From NCBI GenBank assembly GCA_020746105.1, contig CM036618.1:115451308-115515307 (forward strand): 64,000 nucleotides of DNA. Reading direction: 5' to 3'. This document shows positions 10,621-22,300 of the stretch, one piece after another. Position numbers and translations under genes: made by a program. How positions within the stretch are numbered: the stretch's first letter is position 1; every line of letters starts with the position of its first letter. Origin of the DNA: Trogon surrucura. Lineage: Eukaryota > Chordata > Aves > Trogoniformes > Trogonidae. The notes beneath the pieces were generated by a model. That model did not search any database, was not told the origin of the DNA, and saw only the letters and a list, made by a program, of their open reading frames with translations.

Positions 10621-11154
10621 AGGTGTGCTGAAGACACATCATCTGGGCCCTCCCCGAGAGACTGGCCCTTTCTCTCTATGACCCTGAATTTTTTAGTCGC
10701 TAATGAAGAGCACGTGCCATCGAGCCCTGCGTCCATCGGAACCTTCTCCACTTGACCCCTCCCCAAACACTTGTGACTCTTGAGGACAAACAAGACTTGG
10801 CCCAGCCAGACCAGCTCCAACCCAGGACATTCCCACATCCTTCTATGGGAATGATGAGCAACCGAAACCGAAAAACTGCCGAGCTCTCAAAAATGATATT
10901 TTTTTTTAATTATTTTTTTTTCCCAATAACTCGCATCTGACCTTTCAAACACCTGTTCAGCCCTTAAACAGCTAAAAATACCCACCGGGCTTTGCATTTG
11001 ATTTTCATATTGCAACAAAGCTCACTTGTTTCCAGCGGGTTTTCTTGCATTTCTGGCAGGTTCTAGGATGGTCGATGTCTCCTCTGGTCGAATCCAAGGT
11101 AGATGGGGATGGCTGGTTGCAGGCAAAGGGTCACTCGGGCTGCCAGGATGGTTG

Positions 11155-11345
11155 CTAGAAGCAATAAAGTGGCATTTTGAGGAAAAAAATTCCTTCATCA
11201 AAAGGGTCATCAGGCACTGGGAGAGGCTGTCCAGGGAAGCAGTGGCGTCACCATCCCTGGAGGTTTTCAAAACCCGTGTAGATGTGGCGCTCAGGCACAT
11301 GGTTGAACTTGATGCCCTTAAAACTCTTTTCCAACCTGAATAACT
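11155..11345 (+). mobile_element. CR1 LINE, severely 5'-truncated
   Basis: The segment reads, in CR1 order, ACTGGGAGAGGCTGTCCAGG, GGAGGTTTTCAAAACC, TTGAACTTGATGCCCTTAAA and CTTTTCCAACCTGAATAA. It matches the 3' untranslated part of CR1 and the corresponding stretch of the copy at 4010-4566. It carries small deletions relative to that copy. The 5' border is approximate. Confidence 0.85.
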
Positions 11346-11754
11346 TACAAATCTGGACGCTCTGAGGGGGCCCAATGTGTATTTGTACCGTGAAAGACAA
11401 CCCAAAGATGGTAGGATCAAGGGAACCTTCTCTCTGCCCATCAGTAAGGGCTCTACGAGGTGCCTGCAAACCCTTTACCCAGCTTCCCAAATCTAATCCG
11501 CATCTTTTCCATCAAGTTTTAAAAACTAAGACGCCCCCCCTCCTAATCCTGAAACTACCCTCTAAAAGTAAGACTATGGGGGCTTATTCATGATGGTGGC
11601 ACCTACAAAGGTTGGTCCTACGGAGCTGAGAAGACCTCAGCTGCCCCAGCAATGTCTCGTCGAATGCCTGTGAGGATACGGGGTCTTTTTTCTTCCCCAA
11701 TTTGATAAATTTCTCTTCGCTGGCCTTTTGACAGGCGCGTATGTTCATTTTATC

Positions 11755-11780
11755 CCCAGGAGGCTCCCCAGCCTCCTGGG
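11755..11780. repeat. Perfect 11-bp inverted repeat with CCCC loop
   Basis: CCCAGGAGGCT (11755-11765), loop CCCC (11766-11769), AGCCTCCTGGG (11770-11780). The arms are exact reverse complements and GC-rich, so the single strand can form a stable hairpin. It lies in intergenic DNA next to an AT-rich stretch containing TTAATTAAAA. No flanking T-run or gene suggests a role. Confidence 0.9.
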
Positions 11781-14700
11781 CGATTAATTAAAACACACTT
11801 CGTCTTAGCGAGATTACAGACGTCATGCGCCGAGCGGAACTATTTATTTAATACTTTTTTTGGGGACAAAGGCGTAGTTATCTTGGATATTAATTAGGGG
11901 AAATAAAGTTGGGTGATGGGAAAGGGCAGAGGGAAAGGAGCAGAAGAGCCGCATCTCTGCCACACTGCATCCCCGCACCACCGCATACAGGTCACCAAAA
12001 AATAGGGCATTTTTCTGATTTTCCTTTTTTTGCTCTGAGACACACAAATAAAGCCCCAAAGGAGGCATCAGGGTTGCTGAGGACACCCAGAGCTCACCGG
12101 GTGCCGGTGGCTGAGAATCCCAGCACCCTATTGGCCAGCAAGAGGAGGAAGGACCAGCCATGAGAGCCTGACAATTAGCATTCAGATGACTTATTGGCAG
12201 AAATGGGTTTAAAAATAGGGGAGTTTATGATAAACAAACTAACCTCATACAGGAAGTGAGCTGCAAATACTTAAAAAACTGGATATGTTGTAAGCGAGCT
12301 GGTAGAGCACGGAGCTGCCCTGCAAAACCAAAACAAAATCCAAAAAAATGCAGCAGTTAGGTGCTTTTTAGTATTTTTTTTTTATTTTTAAATATTTTTC
12401 CTCCTGGCCTGGGGAAAAGGGATGAAAAAGTGCTGCTATTGCAGAGGAGTGAGAGATTTTCTTTTCTGCCTAAATTAAAGGCAGAGCCAGGTGATGCGCA
12501 GCTGGTGTCATGTTCTGAACCCCAAGTTTGAAGCCTGGGCTTCAAAAAATAAAGGCGAAAAAAAAAGAAAAGAGAAAAAAAAAAAGAAAAAGGGTTGCCT
12601 TCTGCTGCTGAAAAGGTTAAAGCAGTTTTCCTACCGAAACCTGAGTGTGGGCTGTGAAAGAACATGTTAATGAAGAAAATTTCCCCAGGGCTGCTCTTTT
12701 ATTATCACCAAAGCCATCGAGTTTCAGTTTGAGTTATTTGTATTTATTTATAAAAACAAAGATTAAATAAGTAGAACAAAAAAAAAAACCCAACCCGAAA
12801 AACCTCAGCCTAATTTCTGAGCTAAGCCTGATTTATTCAAACAAAGAATTTCGAGCAGGTAACTGCAGCCTGTTTTCCCCTTTGCTTTCAGGCACAAAAA
12901 ACCCCCCAAAAAATAGCCAAAAACCTGTTACCGGCGTGCTTCATATGAAACATATTTAAGTGTTTTTTTAAAATAAAAAACCCCAAAGCATCATTCAAGC
13001 TCCAAAAAAAAAAAAAACCTGAGGATTTAAAAGTCATGGGGCTGGAGGGGGAGATGGTGCAGCCGCCCGGGGCATTTCTCTTTTCGTGTGTTTTCACTTC
13101 CATTGCAAGAGAACAACAGAAAAAAAAAAAGCCCTTCAGTGGTCTTGTAGCCTTTAATGCGTTGTTTTTCTACATATTTTATGTTGTTGGCTTTTGTTAT
13201 CAGTCTCATCTGCAATTTGTGGCCAATTCTGTTATGCTGTAGTCAGACATCTTGTTCCCAAAACTGTTTGCAACCTTTTCGGGCACCGACACAGCCTCAA
13301 AGGCAGGCGGAGCAAGAAGCAAAAAAAAAAAAGGTAGATTTAACCCCAAAAATGAAAATTTGGCCAAACCCTTGCCTCCAAAGGGCAGGGACGAGCTCCG
13401 GGGCAGTAACGAGCTGGCCCCAACCCACCCTCCCTCCACTCTCCCCCAGCATCCTCCTTTTAATTTGAATTATTTGCGTCTCTTCCCAGAGAAGCCAAAC
13501 CCATCGCGTTGGATTTTTCCCGATGCCCAACAATATTTTCTGCCGGATTTTGTCGGCATGAAGCCGTCCCAACCATCCCAGCCAAGCCCTTTTATGAATT
13601 TTTTTTATTTCACTAAGCACACCGTGGATTAAATCACTCAAGCTGGTATTTCCCACTGAAAACAAACACCACCAATCTAACACCGACTCGATATTAATAG
13701 CGAAACCAAAAAAAAAAGGGCAAATTAATGCCACAGGCTGAAGGCTTTTTTTTTTTTTTTAAATAAAATGAAAGTCATCCAAGCACCCGACTGACTCGAG
13801 AGAGCAAAGGCGGAGTGGGGGAGCCCGGTTTTGCCACCACAAACCCTTGGGGCTTAAATTTGTGATATTTTTGGGGGTGATCAAACTGAAAAAGAGCCCT
13901 CCCGGCAGCAAATCGGAGTTTACGGCCAGGGCAGCACGATGCTCTCTGGGAGAGGGAAGTGATGCGACGCATCCCCAGCGAACCTCCTACCCTGTCTCCC
14001 GGCTTCGAAATAAGCAATTTGGGGTTGTTTTTTTTCAAAGAATTAAAGAGCACGCGGTGGGACAGCCCGGCTGGGGGAGGAATGAGCCATTGTGAAACCC
14101 AGCTCCTTTTCCTGAAGGCTGCCACTGCCGTCAGCGCCCGAAAAGAAAAAATAAAAAAAAGACAGAGAAAAAAACCCCAACGCAAAAAATATAAAGCTCA
14201 AACGGTTTCTCAAAGCGGGGAGACCAAAGGGCCACCTCGTCCCTCACCAGGTGTTGGGCACAATTTTGGCCAATCCGACATGGGGTAGGGAAATCAGCTA
14301 GGTAAAAAAAAAAAAAACAAAAAAAACAACACCATAATTTGCCGAGCACCGTGTTTCATTTAAAGCCTCGCCTGTGGAGGGAGGGCTGGATGGTGACCTG
14401 AAGGTGAGTTTCCACCTCACTATTTTCATCTGTTCGAGTCAAACGCTTCCTCCCCCCCTCCACCACCACCACCTCCTTCCACGTCATCGTTTTAAAACCG
14501 GAGTCGAAAAGCAGCTAAAATAGGTAGGGTTCGATAAATTCAGGGGTTTTGACTCATCTTTTTCTCCACGGGTGCAACGAAATGCACCATCGGTCCTATT
14601 TGCCATGCGGCGAAGGGGACTGTAAGAGTGAGAGCAAAAAAAGAAATAATATATATTTTTTTTTTTTAATTTGACTCACGTGGAACGAGTGAAACACAGA

Positions 14701-15716
14701 GAGTGCCCTGAAATTGGGCTACACACCAGGGTTTTACTGCCCTGTTTACCATGTGGAAAAAAAAACCCCAAAGCCAATAGAATATCAACAATTTCAGCCA
14801 ATATTTCAGAAAATGGGAGGCAAAAAATGAATTTGTGGCCAAGGTGGTTTTGCTCCATCATAGTTTTTTCTAAACGATGCTCAGAGTGGAGGGTGCCTAT
14901 GCTGGTGAGAGATGAGTTTTACTGGAAGCCAGTAAAATGGTTAAGAGCTGGCTGGAAAATAAAACCCACCTGGAAAAATGATGTGGGAATTTTTTTGGCA
15001 GGGGGGCAATTCAGAATTTATCTGAAGAAATAAAAAAAAAAAAAAAATTATAAAACTTAATAAATGAGCCCCGAAGCGCTGCCGGCATCCCCGGTGTTTC
15101 GTCCGCCTCGGGTCAAGAGATGCCAAATCTTTTCATCAAAGCTTGCTGAAAACAAAACTGAGAAACAGCTTTGTGGTTTGACGAGAATGTATTTACATAA
15201 AAAATATCTATTTAAAAAAAAAAAAAAAAAAGAAAAGAAAAAAAAGAAAAAACCCAAAGAATAAAACCCCAACACAAAACCTTCGGGGAGGAGGAAGAGA
15301 AGGCGCTGGCGGGTGTTTGTGAGGTTCCTGACATTTAAGCGTGGCAGCTGCATGTGTTACCCACGTCGAGCATGGGTAACAAACCCATGGGAGCAAAAGC
15401 TTCTCCTTAGGCCCCACTTAAATTTTAAAAAGCTTTAATTTTTATTTTTTTTAAAAAAGCTCTCTTCACCACATTGGACAGGACAAGTAGGGGGCCATCA
15501 GGAGGAGCAAAGAATTCACCCCAGGGCATGCAGAAAATAAGGGAGGCGCATCCACTCCCTTACAGTCCAGCCTAGGCAGAGCTTAAAAAAAAACACCCCC
15601 AAATCCAACATAACCCCTAAAAAAACCACCCCGAGGCTGCATTTTTGGCTACTGCTGGCCATGAGGCTTTGCTCATTCGCTCCACACTGTGGTGGTACGC
15701 TCCAAGTTCAATCACG

Positions 15717-15842
15717 TTTGTTTGCTAACTCAGATTTGTTTGCAAACTCGGATTTGATTGCAAAATTGTATTTATTTGCCAGTTGGCATTTACTCGCAAT
15801 GCTGTATTGGTTGGCGCTGCTGATATTGTATCTACTTGCAAG
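15717..15842. repeat. 18-bp degenerate tandem array, seven units
   Basis: Seven consecutive 18-base units start at 15717, 15735, 15753, 15771, 15789, 15807 and 15825 with no indels. They begin with TTTGTTTGCTAACTCAGA and TTTGTTTGCAAACTCGGA and diverge progressively to the right. On the minus strand the array stays open and reads as hexapeptides of the type (L/F)-A-N-K-S-E. I regard this as a by-product of the 18-base period, not a gene. Confidence 0.85.
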
Positions 15843-16150
15843 GCGGTTTCTTTCGGTGAGCCGGTTCCCTCTTTTCTGAGTCATTCGGGGATCGCTTGAT
15901 GCCTTGAGCACACAGGCAGCCAAAAACCACCTTTTTTTTAGAGCACAAACTGGCGGGACAGGTGTATTTCTCCGCTGCCTGCTGGCACGAGCTGGTGCTG
16001 GCATCTCCCTGTGTCCCCACGATGTGGGCAAGCCCACTGAGCTCAAAAAAATCAAACCCAGCTTTATAACCCTCCCAGCGAGCCCTCTCAACTGAGGGCC
16101 TGGCATGCCAGAATGCTTGAGATGCACAGTCGCAGCTTTGTGCTTGGCAG

Positions 16151-16382
16151 CATCGCTCCTGCACCCCAACATCCCTCCTGCACCCCCAACATCTCTCCTG
16201 CATCCCCAGCATCCCTCCTGTATCACCTCTCCTGCATCCCCAGCATCCCTTCTGCACATCTGGAATCCCTCCTGCATCCTCAATATCCCTCCTGCACCCC
16301 CAGCATCCCTCCTGCAACTCTAACATGCCTTCTGCATCCCCAACATCCTTCCTGCATGATCAGCATCCTTCCTGCACCCCAA
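16151..16382. repeat. About 20-bp minisatellite, eleven or so units
   Basis: Units are variants of CCTGCATCCCCAGCATCCCT, with lengths from about 12 to 20 bases. The array is strongly C-rich on the plus strand. Both strands stay open over it (plus-strand Pro-Ala-Ser-Leu-Leu repeats, minus-strand Gly-Cys-Arg-Arg-Asp repeats), which explains the apparently long open frames here. Confidence 0.88.
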
Positions 16383-16616
16383 CTGCGACGTGGCTCTGGT
16401 GGGTGGTTGGGACCCCGAGCCCCCAGAGAAATGGGCCTGAAACGCTCATTTTGGCCAATTCTATGCAAATAAAAAGTAGCATCAGGCGAAACCCTCCCAC
16501 TAAGAGTCAGCTCCCAGCCTGCTCTCCAAACCGCAGATGGGGAACGGTCTTTTCCCACCAGCATTTGTTATTATGGCGAGGTAATGCTAACTTATTTTTA
16601 TTCAAAAATATAAACC

Positions 16617-16795
16617 GCGTTTTAAATGTTGAAAATGATGGAAATGCTGAAAATACTGAAAACAGAGAGAGAGAAAATATTTTAAATGCTGAAGATGGTG
16701 AAAATCCTGGAAGTGTTGAAAAGGATGAAAATATAAAAATATTTTAAACATTGAAAAATGCCAAAAATGTTGCAGATACTGAGATTATTGAAGCT
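16617..16795. repeat. Degenerate 9-bp repeat, GAAAATGNN type
   Basis: Runs of GAAAATG, GAAATGCTG, GAAAATACTG and GAAGATGGTG with an approximate period of 9 bases are broken by an AGAG run and a second block. The array is A-rich on the plus strand and gives an open frame rich in Asn, Glu and Asp. It is one of four different arrays within 2 kb. Confidence 0.7.
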
Positions 16796-17286
16796 TTCGG
16801 GGGTTGCGGAGCAGCACGGGGCCATTTCCTTCTTACCAACACCCCCTGCAGCCCTCGGCGGGAACTGCCCCGCACAGAAAAGGGCTGAAAAATGGGGTTT
16901 TTTTCCCAAGATACAGCCCCCAAACCCCACCAAAGAATCCCAGAGAGGGATTTTCTCCTGATTTTTTTTCCCCTTTGTGAAAACAACACTTTTTCCCCCC
17001 CGTCTTCAAACTGATTTTTTTTTTTTAAATTAAAAACCTCAACTGGCTTAATTTATACCCCTAGTTTTAAGAACATATCCTACCCTCACACATAGAAATT
17101 GCCTAATTATTTTAATTAACGATGGCACCTGGAGCAGAGGTTGCAAAGGTAAAGCAGGACTAACAAAGCACAACTTTCTCACCCGCACCAAAATCCCTTA
17201 TTTCAGGACTCCTGTCAGGAGAGGAAAGGTTGAAGCAGCTGTGTGTAATGGAGGGAAAAAGAAGGGGGGAAAAAAAAAAAAAAAGA

Positions 17287-17702
17287 ATAATCCAGATATC
17301 ATTTAGAAAATGAAGGGGATAATCCAGATATAGATCTGGAGATGAAAGGAATAACCCAGATATTCATCAGGAAAAGAAGGGGATAATCTGGATATCGATC
17401 AGAAAATGAATGGGATAATGCAGATATTGATCAGGAAATGAAAGGAAAAACCCAGACATCGATCAGAAAAAGAAGAGGATAATCCAGCTATTGATCAAGA
17501 AGCTAAAGAAATGACCTAGATATTCATCAGGAAATGAAAGAGATAATCCAGCTATCGATCAGAAAACAAAGGGAATAACCCAGGTATCGATCAGAAACCA
17601 AAGGGGATAATCCAGTTATTGAGCAAAAAATGAAGTGGATAACCTGGATATCGATCAGAAAACAAAGGGAATAATTCAAATATCGACCAGCAGGCGAAGG
17701 AT
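17287..17702. repeat. 32-bp minisatellite, thirteen units without indels
   Basis: The units start at 17287 and every 32 bases up to 17671. The type unit begins ATAATCCAGATATC, continues with a GATCAG-like centre and ends GAAAATGAAGGGG. All thirteen keep exactly 32 bases while differing at many positions. The frequent ATCGATCAG core is partly palindromic. It directly follows an A-run at 17270-17284. Confidence 0.93.
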
Positions 17703-18842
17703 CAGCAGACGCAGGGGCTGCCCAGCCCCGTGCACCACCTACCGCAGGTGTCATACCCTCGGGAAACTTGGCAAGAATTCTCTTGCAGGAAAAGCCACTT
17801 TTGCTGCTCATGGTCCGTCCCGTCCCTTTTTGGTGTAGGGACCACACCTGCCCAATTTTAACACTCTCTTCGCAGCCAAGGAGCACAGCCAGCATGGGGA
17901 CAGGTGCTGTCACGCTGGGATTTGGTCCTGAGTGGTAAATATTTTCTTAAAAATAGTTTGTTTTTAGTTTCGAGGCATGACTGAATGAGCTCTTGTTCCA
18001 TCCCTGCCACTGCATCCCCGCACAGCCGGGCTGCCCGTGTCTTCATGTCAAGACCGGGTTTAATCCTTTCCGCTGATCTCAGTTCTTTAAACCCCTTTCC
18101 CTGCAGATTCTCACAAAGGAACAGTTCCTGTTTCCCCACCTCAGCCACGACCACATTCTTTCTCGCCCAGCCTCAGCCATAGCCCTGGTTCCCGTTGCTC
18201 CCCTGCACACCTCCAACACAGGATTAAAAAAAAAATATTCAGCCTTACTTTAACTCAGAAATATTATTTTTAGGACCCCGGCCCCCTCACTGTGACCCCA
18301 GAGCCGAGGGATGGGAGACACCAAAAGCCAGACAAGTCGCTTTAGCCCTGCAGGCACCATTAACCCCTTTTTTCAGCATGAGGCGAGCGCCCGCTTGGGC
18401 TTAAAAGTGGGTTTTGTGGTCGGCTGGAGGATGCCATGATTAACAAGCTCAAAAAAAAAAAAAATCTTTTTTTTCTTCCTCTGCTGTGCTGGCATGGGGG
18501 TACCTGGGCGCTTCTCGGAGAGAGAAACCTGGCGCTGCCCAAAGGCCACGGGGATGGGCGCTCGCACTTGTGTCTGGATGTCCTGAGCTTGGCAGCACCT
18601 CTGCCAGAAGAGGAGAAGGAGGAGGAAGAGAAGGGGAGTAGGACAGAGGCAAAAGCTGATGCGTTGGTGAGATGTTGCATCTCATGTCCCCATACACAAG
18701 CACCACCAATAAAACCAGCATCCACAGCATCACCAGAACCAGCACCAGCAGAACCACCCCCAGTATCACCAGCAGCCTCCAGTAGAAGGGGAAGAGCCCC
18801 CCGAGTCGCTGCTCTCCCCTCTCCTGCGGCCGCCACACTCGC

Positions 18843-18852
18843 TGCTGACTCA
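18843..18852 (+). promoter_or_regulatory. MARE / NF-E2-type site TGCTGACTCA
   Basis: TGCTGACTCA is the core recognised by Maf/NF-E2/BACH heterodimers and contains an AP-1 heptamer. An identical decamer in the same orientation is at 19356. It lies in an intergenic segment with an excess of AP-1 heptamers. Function is inferred. Confidence 0.45.
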
Positions 18853-19355
18853 TTTTTAGCCGGGGAGCCCACACGAGGTGCAGCTCCTCCCACCTCTCCG
18901 AGGGGTTTTTCGTTTCTTCTTCTTCATCAAACAGGCACCGAGTTATCAAAAAAAACACCCAACAAAAAACCCCCTAGTCACGTGCCTCCCTGTGACAGGG
19001 CAGCCCTGCTTGCATTTACTGGAACTTCAAGAAAAAAACCCCACCAGTTTCCAGCAGCCCGGCCCAGTCGCCAATGCTCTCAGAGGGTCTCAGCACCCCG
19101 AAGCCACGGAGACACTCACCCGAACCGCTGCTCCCTCCCCGCATCCTCCGGAGCTGACGCCTGCGACAGGGAGAGAGAACGTCAGAGCCGGGGTATGTTT
19201 TCCTGGGAAGGGGTTGAGGGGAAAAAAAAACCACCAAAAGTGCCGGCTGCATGGGCCCAAATGTCACTTGTTTCCCAAAATAATGGGGCGATGAGCAAAA
19301 TAATTAAGAAAAAGAACGCAGCCTTGAGCTCAGTCCCTATTCCCAGCCGTGCTCC

Positions 19356-19365
19356 TGCTGACTCA
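19356..19365 (+). promoter_or_regulatory. Second MARE / NF-E2-type site TGCTGACTCA
   Basis: This is identical to the decamer 513 bp upstream and in the same orientation. The two together with the AP-1 heptamers at 20346, 22121 and 22532 suggest an enhancer-like element. This is not proven. Confidence 0.45.
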
Positions 19366-22300
19366 CCCGCTGCTGCCTCCTCCAGTGCCCCAGGGTGAGA
19401 CAAAAAAAGCTGTTGTTTGGGGTTTTTTTTCCTTATTTCTGCTGCTTAGGAAACCTCTTCTGCTTCTTGAGTTTCAGGGAATCACCCATGGAGGAACGAG
19501 ATCTTCATTAGTGATAACACGAGTTCTCTGGGCGGATAAAATTCCATCAGCCAGGGCAAATTGTAGCCCCTTCAAGCGCAGAGTGAGCTCCCCCCTCACC
19601 CCTTGGACCAAAACCGAATCCATCTGACATCCTATCCGGCTTCTTCTTGCCCCGAGACGTGCTGGCAGGTTTATACGTTCCCATCACCCCCCACCGAGAT
19701 GCCGGGGAGATTTTCCCACGGCCAGTGGGTGCTCCCACTTTCCCTGAAACGGATTGGGAATGGTTCAGGCAGCTTTCTTTAGGGTTTTGTTTTGTTGGGG
19801 TTTTTTCCATTGCTGGCAAAGGTCTTGCTTCCCAGGGCTCACATCCAACCCCACAAGGCGTTAGAACGTGAAGGGAGATGAGATACAGACATCAAAATCT
19901 ACTGTCCCAGGAGGTTGGAGGCCCATCAGATCGACGCGTCCTCAAATTCTCAAGGACCTGGATGTTCTTCCAGCTGGGAAAACGCTCTGGGTTTTGCCCT
20001 CAGCATCATCAGCCGGGCTAAAAATAAGCTGTGACCTTCTCGCAGACCTCGTGGGAAAAACTGTCGGCTGCCCCGTGGGTAATGGAAACCGTCCCCGTTC
20101 CCCAGGGAATGGTTCAGCCGGGATGCTCGCCCGTTCCCAACCTTATCCCTCTCTCCTGCTGCAGGGGGGGGTGGCTGTCACCTTGCTTGTGTTCCCCCCC
20201 GAGACCCTGCTTTTTCCATGCTTAGTTTCTGGTTTGCGCGATTTTGGCGTGGCCAGGAGTAAGGTTCTTGTGCGTTTCAAGAAAATGAACCCAAAAATGG
20301 GTTATGGGCAGGTTTTAGCTCCCTGATTCAGCTGGAGTTCAGAGATGAGTCAGGCCGTGAGGAGGAGCCCCAGGGAGGGGAAGTAACGTGGGGGCTGCGC
20401 TAACCAGCCTTTCACAAATTTGTGCTATTAAACAGAAAAAAGAAGTTTACGACGCCGGAGCGGGGTTTGGCAACATTGGGCACCCTGCAGCATCGCAGGG
20501 AGCATGGGTGAGGTCAGTCCCTTGGTGCCACCAGCCAGAGCAACCCTTCCAGCTCCTAACCTCGGCTTCACCATGGCGGCTTCGGTGGTGAGCCACACGC
20601 TCACTGCTGGCTGTGCCCAAAGGAGACACCGCGGGGATGGCTGACACTCTGTCTTTATCTGACAAAGACGAGGGCCTTCAGGCCAGGGAACAAACATCAA
20701 AACAATCTCCTTCGCATCCTCAGCTTTGGCTTTCACCCGAGAAACAAAAGCCACCCCAAGACACCGGTGGCTGCTTCCTTGAAGTGGCAGAATAAAAGAG
20801 GCTGGGCACAGTGCTTATTGTAGCATGTCAAGGGAACCCAAGGGTTAAACTATGTTATTTCTGGAAGCAGCAAGTTGATTCATGGCCAGTTTGGCTGGGA
20901 CTCCCACTTTGGGGGGGATTGCAAGCCGTGAGATGAACCCAGGAGCTGGAGAGGGAGGGCTGGAGGCATCAGAGCTCCACAGAGGCAGACCAGCCTCAGC
21001 CCCTAAACGTGGGGATATTGCCCCCCCAAAAATCAAATGGTTGGTCCTCTTTATCCAGCTCTACAGCAAAGTGTGATCTGGTGGGAAATATCCTACCTGG
21101 AAGGACCTGGAAGGAATCATCCCCCAGGGAAGAGGAGGGGGAAGGCTGGCAGATGTGGATATGGTCAGAAAACACTCGTCCGACTCCCCTCCTATCTCCT
21201 TCCCCCCTTGATACTGCAAGGAAAATGGAAAATGTGCTGGCAGTCATTAACAGCTCCCTGGAAAAAGCCAGTTTGCTGGCCCAGCTTCAAAACCCAGCTC
21301 CCCAGAAAGCCTTGAACCTCTCTAGCACGGGGCTGCAAGCTTTATGGAAAACCAGTTTTCTCCAGAAAAGGGTTGTGGGATTTTCATTTTTTTTTCCCTG
21401 GTAAAATTTTGTCATTGTCAGAAATCCAAGTTTCCCTCTAAAAAGAAAATCAGAAGCCCCAAAGGAATGGAAAGCGTTGCAGCTGGGCCCAGGGCTGCGT
21501 GGGGAAGGAGGGGTAAAAGCTGCTCAGGGAAACCGTTGGATCCACAAAGCTTTGGCTGAGGATCAGGGCACAATTAAAAAAAAAAAAAAAAAAAAAGTAG
21601 CTAGAGAAGAAAATTTGCCAAAAGAAATGAACGCAAAAAACCCCACAACACAAAGGGAAACAACCCGGGAAATGCTGCCTCAGTTTCATTTTTTCTGCCA
21701 AACCCTGGTGCCAGGGAGCAGGGAGATTGCCTGGTGAAAGTGCCTTTGAGGAAACAGCAGCAAGAGGTTTGGGTTTATCTTTTTTCGGGGTTTTGGAGCA
21801 GAGAAATCCTTTGGAGGGGGATTTTCCCGGTGGGACCAAAGGGCTGGGCACTGATGTTGCATCCAGGAAAGATGTGGGTTCCATGCCACATCCTGCATGA
21901 CCCCTGGGGTTCAGATGTGGAAACGGGTACAAGCAAAAGCAACAATCCCAAACCAGCTCAGGAGCCAGACAGGATCACGCGGGATGGCCGGGATCCAACG
22001 GGATAGCTGGGATCGATTTTGCCGGGCACGCTGGCACCTGCCTTCCCACGGAGCGAAAAAACAAGTCGCTAAGTCACAGCAAAACCATGAAAGCAAAACC
22101 ACAGAGCCCCAAAGCGCCTCTGAGTCACTCCCCCGGCTGCCGCTGTGGGTCAGCCTCCTTCTCCCTGGCCTTCCAAAACTCGCCAACACCTGCAGCCGTC
22201 CTGAACTGCCGGGGTTGGCCAGCACAGCATGTGTCAGGCTGCCCTACGGGTCCCGGCAACATTTTCGAGGAGGCAAAACCCCTCCAGAATCGTGGTTTTG

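Larger units (their letters stand above)
9711..15700. other. Intergenic region downstream of BCL2L11, left part
   Basis: No gene is recognised. Contents: degenerate repeats of GGCCAAG-type around 10430-10620, split by a CR1 tail (10497-10552); a second CR1 tail (11155-11345); a perfect 11-bp inverted repeat (11755-11780); many A-runs and T-runs of 10-20; and two AP-1 heptamers at 14550 and 14672. Open frames are short, often include homopolymer-coded Lys or Phe runs, and match no family known to me. Confidence 0.6.

Noticed and set aside
12288..12320. tRNA-like motif (GAGCTGGTAGAGCACGGAGC)
   Set aside because: It resembles a D-arm region, but no acceptor stem, anticodon arm or TTC box could be fitted around it.
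17287..17702. CRISPR-like array with regular 32-bp periodicity
   Set aside because: The whole unit is repeated with no alternation of constant repeat and unique spacer, and the host is a vertebrate. It is a minisatellite.
18436..19398. Possible protein-coding gene of 320 codons
   Set aside because: Low-complexity composition, Lys runs coded by homopolymers, no splice context, no domain, and long overlapping frames on other strands over the same GC-rich stretch. Kept only as a finding.
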